DNA from: Candidatus Ventricola intestinavium
GTDB taxonomy: Bacteria; Bacillota; Clostridia; Christensenellales; Aristaeellaceae
Assembly: GCA_018715105.1 (NCBI GenBank)
Contig: DVMG01000218.1
Location: 1 to 12,594 of the forward strand
Direction of reading: 5' to 3'
Length of the DNA: 12,594 nucleotides
Below are positions 1 to 6,090 of this stretch, one piece after another (positions within the stretch are counted from its first letter, which is position 1; each line of letters starts with the position of its first letter). Both the position numbers and the translations under genes were made by a program. The notes under the pieces are model-generated. The model was not told where the DNA came from and made no database searches. It saw nothing but the letters and a program-made list of their open reading frames with translations.

Positions 1-237
1 GGCGATCCCATCCCCATGGATCGCGACAAGATCATCACCCTTCAGCAGGATGAAGAGACGGTTAACAAGGTGCATATCACGCCGCAGACGGTGTATATGG
101 AATCTTCCACCTGTGAAAATCAGGACTGCGTGGGACAGGGCGAGATCGATGTGGATACGTATCAGTCGCGCATCCTGGGAACGTATATCATCTGCCTGCC
201 CAACGATGTGACGGTTGAGCTGGTTCCGGCGCAGTGA
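1..237 (+). CDS. NusG domain II-containing protein, C-terminal part (5' end outside window)
   Basis: The reading frame is open from base 1 to the TGA at 235-237, so the gene begins upstream and only about 78 C-terminal residues are seen. The visible part resembles the stand-alone NusG domain II family: a beta-rich stretch, a Cys-x4-Cys pair (STCENQDCVGQG), and a tail of the type IICLPNDVTVEL, where the family usually has an Ile-Cys-Leu-Pro-Asn-x-Val core. Members are small, often membrane-anchored proteins of unknown function, found in Clostridia next to Gx-transporter genes, as here. The ATG at 16 is internal to the frame and is probably not the true start. A terminator follows at once. Family membership is inferred from these motifs; the function is unknown. 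Confidence 0.8.
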   Translation, partial: GDPIPMDRDKIITLQQDEETVNKVHITPQTVYMESSTCENQDCVGQGEIDVDTYQSRILGTYIICLPNDVTVELVPAQ

Positions 238-248
238 GCCCGGAATAC

Positions 249-286
249 GCCCGTCTTCCGCCGGGCTTCGGAGGACGGGCCTTTTT
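249..286 (+). terminator. Rho-independent terminator after the NusG domain II gene
   Basis: A 12-bp stem (249-260 with 269-280, one G-T pair) closes an 8-nt loop and is followed by TTTTT at 282-286. It starts 11 nt after the stop codon. It separates this gene from the HepI-like gene 40 nt further on, where no clear promoter is seen, so termination may be partial. Confidence 0.8.
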
Positions 287-326
287 CGGAAAGCCGGAAC
301 GGACGGTAGGAGAGGGATGAGATTTC

Positions 327-848
327 ATGCGCAATCACAGCGCGCAGAGGGTGGCGCTTTCCGGCCTGCTCACGAGCCTGATGCTGGTGCTGGGGCTGAT
401 TGAGCGCCAGTTTCCAATCACGGCGGCCATACCGGGTGTGAAGCTGGGGCTGGCCAACTCCGTGCTGCTTTACAGCCTGTACATGCTGGGAACGCGGCAG
501 TCCATCGTGCTGATGCTGCTCAAGGCCCTGATGAGCTGGCTGATCTATATGAACATGAACGCCATGTTTTATTCGCTGGCGGGCGGCGTGCTCTCGCTCC
601 TGGCCATGGCCCTGATGAAGCGCGTGGCGGGGGTGAGCATCATCGGCGTGAGCGCGCTGGGCGCGGTGTGCTTTAACGTGGGCCAGATTCTGATGGCGGT
701 GTGGATGCTCCATACGCCGCAGCTCCTTGTCACCTATCTGCCCGTGCTGATGCTGTCGGGCGTGGTTACGGGCGTGTTGACCGGCATGATTGCCAGGCTG
801 GTGATGAAGCACCTGAATGTGACCGGGGAAAAGAACAAAAGCAGATAG
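327..848 (+). CDS. Gx transporter family / heptaprenyl diphosphate synthase component I-like membrane protein
   Basis: This is a 173-residue, highly hydrophobic protein with about five membrane segments. The N-terminal region has the family pattern: a first helix ending in Glu-Arg-x-x-Pro, then IPGVKLGLANSVLLYSLY, followed by MFYSLAGG and a GVSALGAVCFNVGQI-like stretch. These features match the Gx transporter / HepI family, which resembles ECF-type substrate-binding membrane proteins. The name heptaprenyl diphosphate synthase component I is historical, and a transport role is equally likely. In Clostridia it is often paired with a NusG domain II protein, as here. The catalytic HepT/IspB-type subunit is not adjacent. 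The start at 327 is supported by a GGAGAGGGA ribosome site about 10 nt upstream. Confidence 0.85.
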   Translation: MRNHSAQRVALSGLLTSLMLVLGLIERQFPITAAIPGVKLGLANSVLLYSLYMLGTRQSIVLMLLKALMSWLIYMNMNAMFYSLAGGVLSLLAMALMKRVAGVSIIGVSALGAVCFNVGQILMAVWMLHTPQLLVTYLPVLMLSGVVTGVLTGMIARLVMKHLNVTGEKNKSR

Positions 849-872
849 GCGATACAAAAAGAGGGCTTTGCG

Positions 873-949
873 CTGCAGGGCCTTTTCTTTCTTCATGCGG
901 CGGACGGATGAGCGCGGAACGCCCTTTTTGAGCCCTGCAGGGGCCTTTT
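873..949. repeat. Small inverted and direct repeats in the hepI-like/spoIIGA gap
   Basis: The 250-bp gap holds CTGCAGGGC at 873-881 and its exact inverse GCCCTGCAG at 932-940, which could pair over a 50-nt loop. The same core also forms a direct repeat, CTGCAGGGCCTTTT at 873-886 against CTGCAGGGGCCTTTT at 935-949. The T-rich tails suggest decayed or weak terminators of the upstream gene. No credible reading frame lies here. Confidence 0.4.
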
Positions 950-1015
950 GCGGGAGCGGCGCGGCCGGCTCTGAGCATCTGCCTCTCCCGTGCACGCATT
1001 CCATACAGGAATTTT

Positions 1016-1056
1016 GAGGAAAGCTTGTCGAAAACGGACGAGCTTTCCTCTTTTTT
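1016..1056 (+). terminator. Strong Rho-independent terminator upstream of spoIIGA
   Basis: A 14-bp stem (1016-1029 with 1037-1050, one G-T pair) with a 7-nt loop is followed directly by six T at 1051-1056. It isolates spoIIGA from transcription of the genes to the left, so spoIIGA must have its own promoter within 1057-1108. The left arm and loop also contain a perfect Spo0A-box match, TGTCGAA at 1027-1033. Confidence 0.85.
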
Positions 1057-1100
1057 CGCGCTCTGAAACGACAGGAAAACAGGGAAGGGCCGCGCTATAA
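1027..1100 (+). promoter_or_regulatory. Candidate Spo0A-dependent promoter of spoIIGA-sigE
   Basis: TATAAT at 1095-1100 is a perfect sigma-A -10 hexamer, but no TTGACA-like -35 lies 16-19 bp upstream. The sequence TGTCGAA at 1027-1033 matches the Spo0A box consensus exactly. A weaker inverted match, AACGACA (5 of 7), lies at 1067-1073, about 35-40 bp before the presumed start point. A good -10, poor -35 and upstream 0A boxes are the hallmarks of the Bacillus spoIIG promoter. The perfect box lies inside the terminator stem, so it may be a coincidence. Confidence 0.4.
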
Positions 1101-1861
1101 TGACAGCCATGAAGGGACAACAAATCTTCCTGCTGGACATGATGCTGGACGTGCTGATGCTCCTTCTGGCGCTGCGTTTTGCGGGCAGAAGGCCCCGTCC
1201 CGTCCGCGTGCTTGCGGCCGCGCTGCTGGGAGCGCTGGCGGCGTGGCTTACCGTGGGCATGCCGCAGGGGGCGCGTGCGGCGCTGTGGCTTCCGACGGCT
1301 GCGGCGATGACCGCCGCGGCGGATGGAGGCCGGGGGATCAGGGGAATCCTTCGCGGCTCGGCCCTGCTGCTAGCATCCGCGGGACTGCTTGGCGGCATGG
1401 TTCAGGCCCTGCTTGGCGCAACAGGCTCCCGGGGCGCGGCTCTGCTGCTGGGGGCGGGCGCGGCCCTTTGCACGGCGGCGGCCGCATTCCGGGCGCGCCG
1501 AAGCGGCCTGAGCATGCATACCGTGCGCGTGGTCTGTCGTTATCGGGACAGGCAGGCCACGTTTGAAGCGATGGTGGATACCGGAAACTGCCTGCGCGAT
1601 TATCTGACGCAAAGGCCGGTGATCGTGCTGCCGGAAGAGCGTGGGCGCGTTTGCCTTGCCCTTGAGGAGGCGGCGCTCAGGCCGATCTTTGCGGATACGG
1701 CCGGCGGAAGGCAGATGATGTGGTGCCTGAAGCCGGATACCACGCACATTTTGGAAGGCGGCACAGAGCGCGAGGTCAAGGCCGTGCTGGCGCTCTCACC
1801 GGGCCTGGGGAAGGATGCGCCGGCCCTGCTGCCGGCGGCGCTGCTCGATGAGGGAACATAA
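1100..1861 (+). CDS. spoIIGA: SpoIIGA, membrane aspartic protease that processes pro-sigma-E
   Basis: SpoIIGA cleaves the pro-sequence of sigma-E in the mother cell after asymmetric division, in response to the SpoIIR signal from the forespore. The protein has 253 residues, somewhat shorter than the roughly 300 of Bacillus. The N-terminal 135 residues form about five Ala/Leu-rich membrane segments, and the soluble C-terminal half carries the catalytic motif of the family, MVDTGNCLRD, with Asp at about residue 160. The pro-sigma-E gene follows 58 nt downstream, the expected partner. AGGGAAGGG at 1081-1089 favours the ATG at 1100. The ATG at 1109 gives MKGQQIFLLD, which also resembles known N-termini and would be almost leaderless if the TATAAT at 1095 is the real -10. 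Identity is well supported; the start is uncertain by three codons. Confidence 0.9.
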   Translation: MTAMKGQQIFLLDMMLDVLMLLLALRFAGRRPRPVRVLAAALLGALAAWLTVGMPQGARAALWLPTAAAMTAAADGGRGIRGILRGSALLLASAGLLGGMVQALLGATGSRGAALLLGAGAALCTAAAAFRARRSGLSMHTVRVVCRYRDRQATFEAMVDTGNCLRDYLTQRPVIVLPEERGRVCLALEEAALRPIFADTAGGRQMMWCLKPDTTHILEGGTEREVKAVLALSPGLGKDAPALLPAALLDEGT

Positions 1862-1919
1862 CACCGCATCAAGGCTTCATGCTGCGTCATGGAGTGAATG
1901 GGAAAGAGGGGGATTAACC

Positions 1920-2654
1920 ATGGAGAGGCAGAGAAATCAGAGGATTGAAAGCGGCTTGATGAGGCGTGCCATGCGCCCGGCCCTGACGCTCATCCGCCCG
2001 GAGGGAACGGTTGCCTATATCGGCGGGAGCGATTCCCTGCCGGCTCCGCTCTCACGCGAGGAAGAGCAGGCGCTCTTTGCACGCATGCAGGAGGAGCCGG
2101 AGGCCGTCCGGCAGACGCTCATCGAGCGCAATCTGCGGCTTGTGGTGTACATCGCCCGGAAGTTTGAAAATACGGGGGTGGGAATTGAAGACCTGATTTC
2201 CATCGGCACAATCGGCCTGATCAAAGCGGTCAAGACGTTTGACCCGCAGAAAAAGATCAAGCTGGCCACCTATGCCTCGCGCTGCATTGAAAATGAGATC
2301 CTGATGTTCCTGCGCAGGACGAGCCGCCAGAAACTGGAGGTTTCCCTGGATGAGCCGCTGAATACCGACTGGGACGGCAACGAGCTGCTCCTTTCCGACA
2401 TTCTGGGCACGGAGGGAGACATGGTCTACCGCTCCATCGAAGAGACGGTGGAGCGCCAGATGCTCGCTCAGGCGCTTTCGCGCCTGTCCATGCGGGAGAA
2501 GGAAATCATGCGCCTTCGCTTTGGCCTTGGCGGCGGCACGGAAAAAACACAAAAAGAGGTCGCCGATATCATGGGCATCAGTCAAAGCTATATTTCCAGG
2601 CTGGAAAAGCGCATTCTGCTCAGACTGCAGAAAGACATGGTGCAGATGGGCTGA
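1920..2654 (+). CDS. sigE: RNA polymerase sporulation sigma factor SigE (pro-sigma-E)
   Basis: This is the early mother-cell sigma factor. The 244-residue frame contains the block YIGGSDSLPAPLS, then ERNLRLVVYIARKFENTG and EDLISIGTIGLIKAVKTF (region 2), CIENEILMFLRR, EPLNTDWDGNELLLSDILGT and the region 4.2 helix-turn-helix MGISQSYISRLEKR, all very close to Bacillus and Clostridium SigE. A ribosome site GAAAGAGGGGGA at 1902-1913 supports the ATG at 1920 over in-frame upstream codons that overlap spoIIGA. About 32 residues precede the predicted SpoIIGA cleavage zone (VAYIGG). This pro-sequence is rich in Arg and Gln (RQRNQR near the start) and less hydrophobic than usual. A terminator follows, and sigG, next door in many relatives, is absent. 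Confidence 0.97.
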   Translation: MERQRNQRIESGLMRRAMRPALTLIRPEGTVAYIGGSDSLPAPLSREEEQALFARMQEEPEAVRQTLIERNLRLVVYIARKFENTGVGIEDLISIGTIGLIKAVKTFDPQKKIKLATYASRCIENEILMFLRRTSRQKLEVSLDEPLNTDWDGNELLLSDILGTEGDMVYRSIEETVERQMLAQALSRLSMREKEIMRLRFGLGGGTEKTQKEVADIMGISQSYISRLEKRILLRLQKDMVQMG

Positions 2655-2678
2655 CAAAAGGCGGAAAAGAGAAAAGCG

Positions 2679-2704
2679 CGGCTGGTTTTACCGGCCGTTT
2701 TTTT
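2679..2704 (+). terminator. Rho-independent terminator of the spoIIGA-sigE operon
   Basis: The stem CGGCTGG (2679-2685) pairs with CCGGCCG (2691-2697) through one G-T pair over the loop TTTTA, followed by seven T at 2698-2704. It lies 25 nt after the sigE stop codon. Confidence 0.88.
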
Positions 2705-2774
2705 GATGCTTAGCGAGGCCATGGCACACGTTTTTTACGGCGGGAAGAGAGCGGCGCACGCGGCAGGAGGCCCC

Positions 2775-2800
2775 AAAGCGGGGGAGACGGCGCCCGCTTT
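2775..2800. other. Hairpin in the sigE/site-2 protease gap
   Basis: AAAGCGGG at 2775-2782 and CCCGCTTT at 2793-2800 form a perfect 8-bp stem over a 10-nt loop, followed by CTTGG and not by a T-run. It may be a secondary or decayed terminator that shields the promoter at 2821. Nothing else is visible between 2705 and 2820. Confidence 0.4.
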
Positions 2801-2820
2801 CTTGGATCGGGGAGGAAGGC

Positions 2821-2850
2821 TTGACAGCCCGCGCGCGCATGCGCTAAAAT
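2821..2850 (+). promoter_or_regulatory. Sigma-A promoter of the site-2 protease/scpAB operon
   Basis: TTGACA at 2821-2826 and TAAAAT at 2845-2850 are separated by 18 bp, predicting a start point near 2857. This rules out the in-frame ATG at 2849, which lies within the -10, as the start of the next gene. Confidence 0.8.
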
Positions 2851-2887
2851 GATGAAGATATACCAAGAAAAACAGACGGAGGCGCAC

Positions 2888-3667
2888 ATGCTCGAATACC
2901 TGCAGACACTCTTTCAGGAGCCTCTTGCTTTTTTTGACCAGGCCATATTCCGGGTGATGGCGGTGTTGATCGGCCTTTGCTGCCACGAGTGGGGGCACGC
3001 CTATGCGGCTTACCGGTGCGGCGACGACACCGCCAAGCGCGCAGGCCGCCTGACGCTCAATCCGCTCAGGCATCTGGATCCGATCGGCACGCTGCTGATG
3101 TTTTTTGCGGGCTTTGGCTATGCCAAACCCGTGCCGGTTAATCCAGCCCGGTACCGGGGGGACAGGAGAAAGGCCGATCTGATCGTGTCGCTTGCGGGCA
3201 TCACGGTCAACCTGCTGTTGTGCGTGCTCTTTACCTATCTGGCGGTGGCGCTCAGCGCATGCATGTGGCGCTCGGATGTGGTGGCCGAAGTGGGCCTTTC
3301 CACCCTGGTCAGCTATCGCTACAATGCCGTTTGGGCGGTTATCGCCGGCTACGCGCAGGAAATGTTCGGCGACCTGATCGCCGTCGGCTGGCTGATTCCG
3401 TTTGTCCGCCTTTGTGCCTATACGGCGCTGGTCAACCTGAATCTGGCGGTGTTCAACCTCATTCCGCTTCCTCCGCTGGATGGATATCATGTGTTTAACG
3501 ATCTGGTGTTCAGGGGGCGCTTTCAACTGTCTGAGCGGGCTTTCCGCATCGGCATGCTGGTGGTGCTGGTTCTTTCCGCACAGGGCGCTCTGGGCAACCT
3601 CATCAGCGCGGTGGTCAACCCTGTGCAGGGGCTGCTGCTCGCGCCCGTCGCGGCGCTGTGGGGGTAA
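2888..3667 (+). CDS. Site-2 protease family membrane metallopeptidase (M50)
   Basis: This is a 259-residue membrane protein with the zinc protease motif HEWGH at residues 33-37 and the second conserved site FNLIPLPPLDG, whose Asp (about 198) is the expected third zinc ligand. Between them lie TLNPLRHLDPIGTLL and the YAKPVPVNPARYR motif typical of the short, PDZ-less YwhC-like subgroup. Such enzymes cut substrates within the membrane; the substrate here is unknown. GGAGG at 2878-2882, 5 nt before the ATG at 2888, sets the start, and the promoter at 2821 excludes earlier in-frame codons. It is the first gene of a run with scpA starting only 3 nt after its stop, an arrangement common in Clostridia. 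Confidence 0.92.
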   Translation: MLEYLQTLFQEPLAFFDQAIFRVMAVLIGLCCHEWGHAYAAYRCGDDTAKRAGRLTLNPLRHLDPIGTLLMFFAGFGYAKPVPVNPARYRGDRRKADLIVSLAGITVNLLLCVLFTYLAVALSACMWRSDVVAEVGLSTLVSYRYNAVWAVIAGYAQEMFGDLIAVGWLIPFVRLCAYTALVNLNLAVFNLIPLPPLDGYHVFNDLVFRGRFQLSERAFRIGMLVVLVLSAQGALGNLISAVVNPVQGLLLAPVAALWG

Positions 3668-3670
3668 GGC

Positions 3671-4462
3671 ATGGCATATGTCGTTTCCCTCAAGCAGTTT
3701 GAGGGCCCGCTCGACCTGCTTTTGCACCTGATTACAAAGGCCAAGGTGGATATCCGGGATATCTTCATCTCGGAAATCACCGAGCAGTATCTGGCTTCCA
3801 TGCAGGGCCTTGACGAGCTTGACATGGATGTGGCCAGCGAATTTTTGACCATGGCGGCGACGCTCCTGGAGATCAAATCGCGCGCGCTGCTTCCCCGCCC
3901 GCCTCAGCCCGATGAAGAGGACGGGGAAACGCCGGAGCAGGCGCTCATCCGCCGGCTGGAGGAATACAAGCTTTACAAAGAGAGCGCCGGCAGGATGAAG
4001 GAATTTGAGCAGGCCGCGATGAAGGTCTTCTCTAAGCTTCCGGAGGAATATCCGCTTCCGCCGCAGAGCGTCGAGCTCACCGGCCTGTCGCTTCAGGGGC
4101 TTGTGAAGGCGCTTGAGCGCATCCTGGCACGGCAGACGCAGGAGGAGGAGCCGGGCCGCGTGTTCCGCTCCATCACACGCGACCGGTTTACCATTGAACA
4201 GTGCGTGTTCAACCTCACGGCGCGGCTTCGCCGGGGGCCCGTTCTCTTCAACGACATGCTCTCCGATCAGGTGACGCGCGATGAGATCGTGTCCTACTTT
4301 ATGGCCATGCTGGAACTGCTCAAACTGGGACGCCTGCACGCCCGGCAGGAACACGCCTATGACGATATCCTGATTTTGCCCGCAGGAAGGGAAGAAGAAG
4401 ATGGAAAACAGGAAGACGGAGAAAACGCTTCAAACGGAGCAGACGCGCCTGCCGGGGCCTGA
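3671..4462 (+). CDS. scpA: Segregation and condensation protein A (ScpA, kleisin)
   Basis: ScpA is the kleisin subunit that bridges the SMC ATPase heads in the bacterial condensin complex and recruits ScpB, acting on the nucleoid in chromosome segregation. The 263-residue protein starts with the signature FEGPLDLLLHLITKAKVDIRD and continues with ASEFLTMAATLLEIKSRALLPRP, the helices that contact the SMC neck. An acidic linker, a central helical part that normally binds ScpB, and a C-terminal winged-helix-like region (VLFNDMLSDQVTRDEIVSYF) follow. The last 20 or so residues are acidic, Ala/Gly-rich and poorly conserved. GGGGG at 3660-3664 inside the end of the protease gene probably serves as ribosome site, implying translational coupling. 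The 3' end overlaps scpB by 62 nt. Confidence 0.96.
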   Translation: MAYVVSLKQFEGPLDLLLHLITKAKVDIRDIFISEITEQYLASMQGLDELDMDVASEFLTMAATLLEIKSRALLPRPPQPDEEDGETPEQALIRRLEEYKLYKESAGRMKEFEQAAMKVFSKLPEEYPLPPQSVELTGLSLQGLVKALERILARQTQEEEPGRVFRSITRDRFTIEQCVFNLTARLRRGPVLFNDMLSDQVTRDEIVSYFMAMLELLKLGRLHARQEHAYDDILILPAGREEEDGKQEDGENASNGADAPAGA

Positions 4463-5108
4463 CACGCCGGAGCTTTCAGAGCGCGTGGGCATTGTGGAGG
4501 CAATTCTGTTTGTGACGGGAAACGCGGTGGAAAAGCGGGAAATCTGCCGCGCGATGGAGATCACGGAGGGAGAGCTGGAAGAGACGCTCGATGCGCTGGA
4601 GAGCGGATATGATTTTGAGCGGCGGGGCCTGCGCCTCTTGCGCTTTGGGGCCCATGTTCAGCTGGCAACCCGGCCGGACTATGCGCCCTATGTGGAAAAA
4701 CTGCTGCAGCCCGTTCAAAAGCAGACGCTTTCCCAGGCGGTGATGGAGACCCTGGCGGTCATCGCTTATCGCCAGCCGGTGACAAAGGCTGAAATTGAGC
4801 AGGTTCGCGGCGTAAAATGCGATTATTCCGTGCAGTCGCTTGTGGCAAAGGGGCTCATTGAGGAGGTCGGGCGAAAGGAAGCGCTGGGCCGGCCGATCCT
4901 CTACGGCACAACGGATGCGTTTTTGCGTCACTTCTGCCTGTCTTCCCTGGCGGATCTGCCGCAGATCGATTTTTCCGCGCTGGCGGCCCGGCTGGATGCC
5001 GCGGACATGGCGGCGGAAAGAAAGGAACCCCCGGAGATTCCCGCGAAGGAGCAGGAAAATGCGGCCGCCCCTCAGGAAAAGAGAGAGGGACATGCAAAAT
5101 CGGAATAA
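4401..5108 (+). CDS. scpB: Segregation and condensation protein B (ScpB)
   Basis: ScpB dimers bind the middle of ScpA and complete the SMC-ScpAB complex. The 235-residue protein shows the two winged-helix domains: VGIVEAILFVTGNAVEKREI starts the first near residue 28, and ETLAVIAYRQPVTKAEIEQVRGV followed by LGRPILYGTTDAFLRHF marks the second. The C-terminal 35 residues are charged and Ala/Pro-rich and look disordered. The start at 4401 is supported by an AGGAAGGGAAG ribosome site at 4384-4394 and lies 62 nt inside scpA, giving a non-conserved tail of about 27 residues before the domain. A later start would give less overlap but has no convincing ribosome site. Confidence 0.95.
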   Translation: MENRKTEKTLQTEQTRLPGPDTPELSERVGIVEAILFVTGNAVEKREICRAMEITEGELEETLDALESGYDFERRGLRLLRFGAHVQLATRPDYAPYVEKLLQPVQKQTLSQAVMETLAVIAYRQPVTKAEIEQVRGVKCDYSVQSLVAKGLIEEVGRKEALGRPILYGTTDAFLRHFCLSSLADLPQIDFSALAARLDAADMAAERKEPPEIPAKEQENAAAPQEKREGHAKSE

Positions 5109-5144
5109 CCGGGTGAATCCCGGATCACAAAGGAGACGATGCAC

Positions 5145-5786
5145 ATGATTACGGACCGCATGGAGCGAATCGGGCGGTATGCCGGCGTCTTGCCGCATGC
5201 GGCGGAAATCGCGCGCCTTTTCAGGGAGGGCAAGCCGGAAAGCGAAGCGGCGCCCCTGGAGGTGCGCGATAAGCGCTATGAGACAAAGGCGGATGAGAAG
5301 CGCCAATTTGAGGTGCACGCTCACACGATCGACCTGATGATTGGGCTGGAGGGGGAAGAGATCATTCACATCTGCCCGCAGGAGGAGCTGGAGGCAGGAG
5401 CGGCATTGCCCGGCGGTGCGGACGGCATGAAGATGCGGGGCGCACCCAGGGGAAGCGCGGTGATCCTGCGGCCCGGATGCTTTGTCGCCATCTATCCCGG
5501 CGAGGCGCACATGGTTGCCGGCAGGGTGGGGGATGGGGCCCAGGCGGTGCATAAGTGGGTCGTCAAGCTGCCCGTGGAGGACACATGCCCCTGCACGAGC
5601 CGCTGTGAGCGGCACGGCATCTGCGCCGAATGCGTTGTCTGGCACCGCAATCCGAAGAACAGCCTGCCCTTCTGCCTGAGAAAGAAGGGAGAAATCCTCA
5701 TCGAGAGGGAAATCAGCCGCCGCGCGCAGACGGAAGGCGGCAAGGGAGAAGACGGAGAGAAAAAGGAAGCAGATTCCTGCTCATAA
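5145..5786 (+). CDS. YhcH/YjgK/YiaL (TabA/NanQ-like, DUF386) protein with C-terminal Cys/His cluster
   Basis: Residues 7-145 resemble the cupin-like YhcH/YjgK/YiaL family: FEVHAHTIDLMIGLEGEE (family pattern Glu-x-His-x4-Asp, residues 56-63), a YPGEAHMVAG motif with a likely metal-binding His122, and a closing HKWVVKLP strand. Known members act on sugars, for example N-acetylneuraminate anomerase, or affect biofilm (TabA); the substrate here is unknown. Residues 148-177 add a compact cluster, C-x-C-x3-C-x2-HG-x-C-x2-C-x3-H-x9-C, that resembles the small Cys-rich DUF6485-type proteins. Residues 180-213 are charged and probably disordered. AGGAG at 5131-5135 lies 9 nt before the ATG at 5145 but only 3 nt before the ATG at 5139, so 5145 is preferred. 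It is last in the scpAB operon, 36 nt after scpB. Confidence 0.8.
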   Translation: MITDRMERIGRYAGVLPHAAEIARLFREGKPESEAAPLEVRDKRYETKADEKRQFEVHAHTIDLMIGLEGEEIIHICPQEELEAGAALPGGADGMKMRGAPRGSAVILRPGCFVAIYPGEAHMVAGRVGDGAQAVHKWVVKLPVEDTCPCTSRCERHGICAECVVWHRNPKNSLPFCLRKKGEILIEREISRRAQTEGGKGEDGEKKEADSCS

Positions 5787-5802
5787 CAGCATAAATCATG
5801 AT

Positions 5803-5830
5803 CCCCCGGCGAAGCCGGGGGGTTTTCTTT
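5803..5830 (+). terminator. Rho-independent terminator of the site-2 protease/scpAB/YhcH-like operon
   Basis: A perfect 8-bp stem, CCCCCGGC (5803-5810) with GCCGGGGG (5814-5821), and a GAA loop are followed by the T-rich tract GTTTTCTTT. It lies 16 nt after the stop codon. Confidence 0.9.
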
Positions 5831-5835
5831 AAAAA

Positions 5836-6016
5836 GGGGCTGTCAGGCTAAGAATTCAGACATTCCAGGCAAAAACAAAGAATGTGCGCCCGAAGGTTTC
5901 CAAAGGGCAACCGCAAAGCCCTTTGGCGGGGCATTTGGGCCGGGCCTAGAAACTAAAAAAGCCTATGATGCCCGAAAAGCTGCTTCCCGGAATGTTCAGG
6001 TTCGCCTGACAGCCCC
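5836..6016. mobile_element. MITE-like element with 13-bp perfect terminal inverted repeats
   Basis: GGGGCTGTCAGGC at 5836-5848 is the exact inverse of GCCTGACAGCCCC at 6004-6016. The match continues imperfectly inward to an ACATTCC shared by both ends, for terminal repeats of about 28-31 bp. The 181-bp interior has no reading frame but carries a perfect 9-bp hairpin, CCAAAGGGC (5900-5908) with GCCCTTTGG (5918-5926). Short size, terminal inverted repeats and lack of coding match a miniature inverted-repeat transposable element. GGGGCTGTC-type ends occur in some insertion sequence families (IS1182-like, from memory). No target-site duplication is evident at 5831-5835 or 6017-6021, so a structured intergenic repeat of another kind remains possible. 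It sits between two converging genes, just past the terminator. Confidence 0.6.
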
Positions 6017-6090
6017 GGTGCTTCCCCTCCAGGCATGCCGGAAAAGGACAAGCACATGAGCGGAAGTGCTAAAAAGAAAGGCGAACTCCT

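Noticed and set aside
162..1004. Minus-strand open frame (280 codons) opposite the HepI-like gene
   Set aside because: His/Gln/Arg-rich shadow of a conserved membrane protein; no supporting signals.
2735..4354. Long antisense open frame (539 codons) opposite the site-2 protease and scpA
   Set aside because: It has no ribosome site, its translation is rich in His, Arg and Gln without domains, and it mirrors two clearly conserved genes; such shadows are expected in GC-rich DNA.
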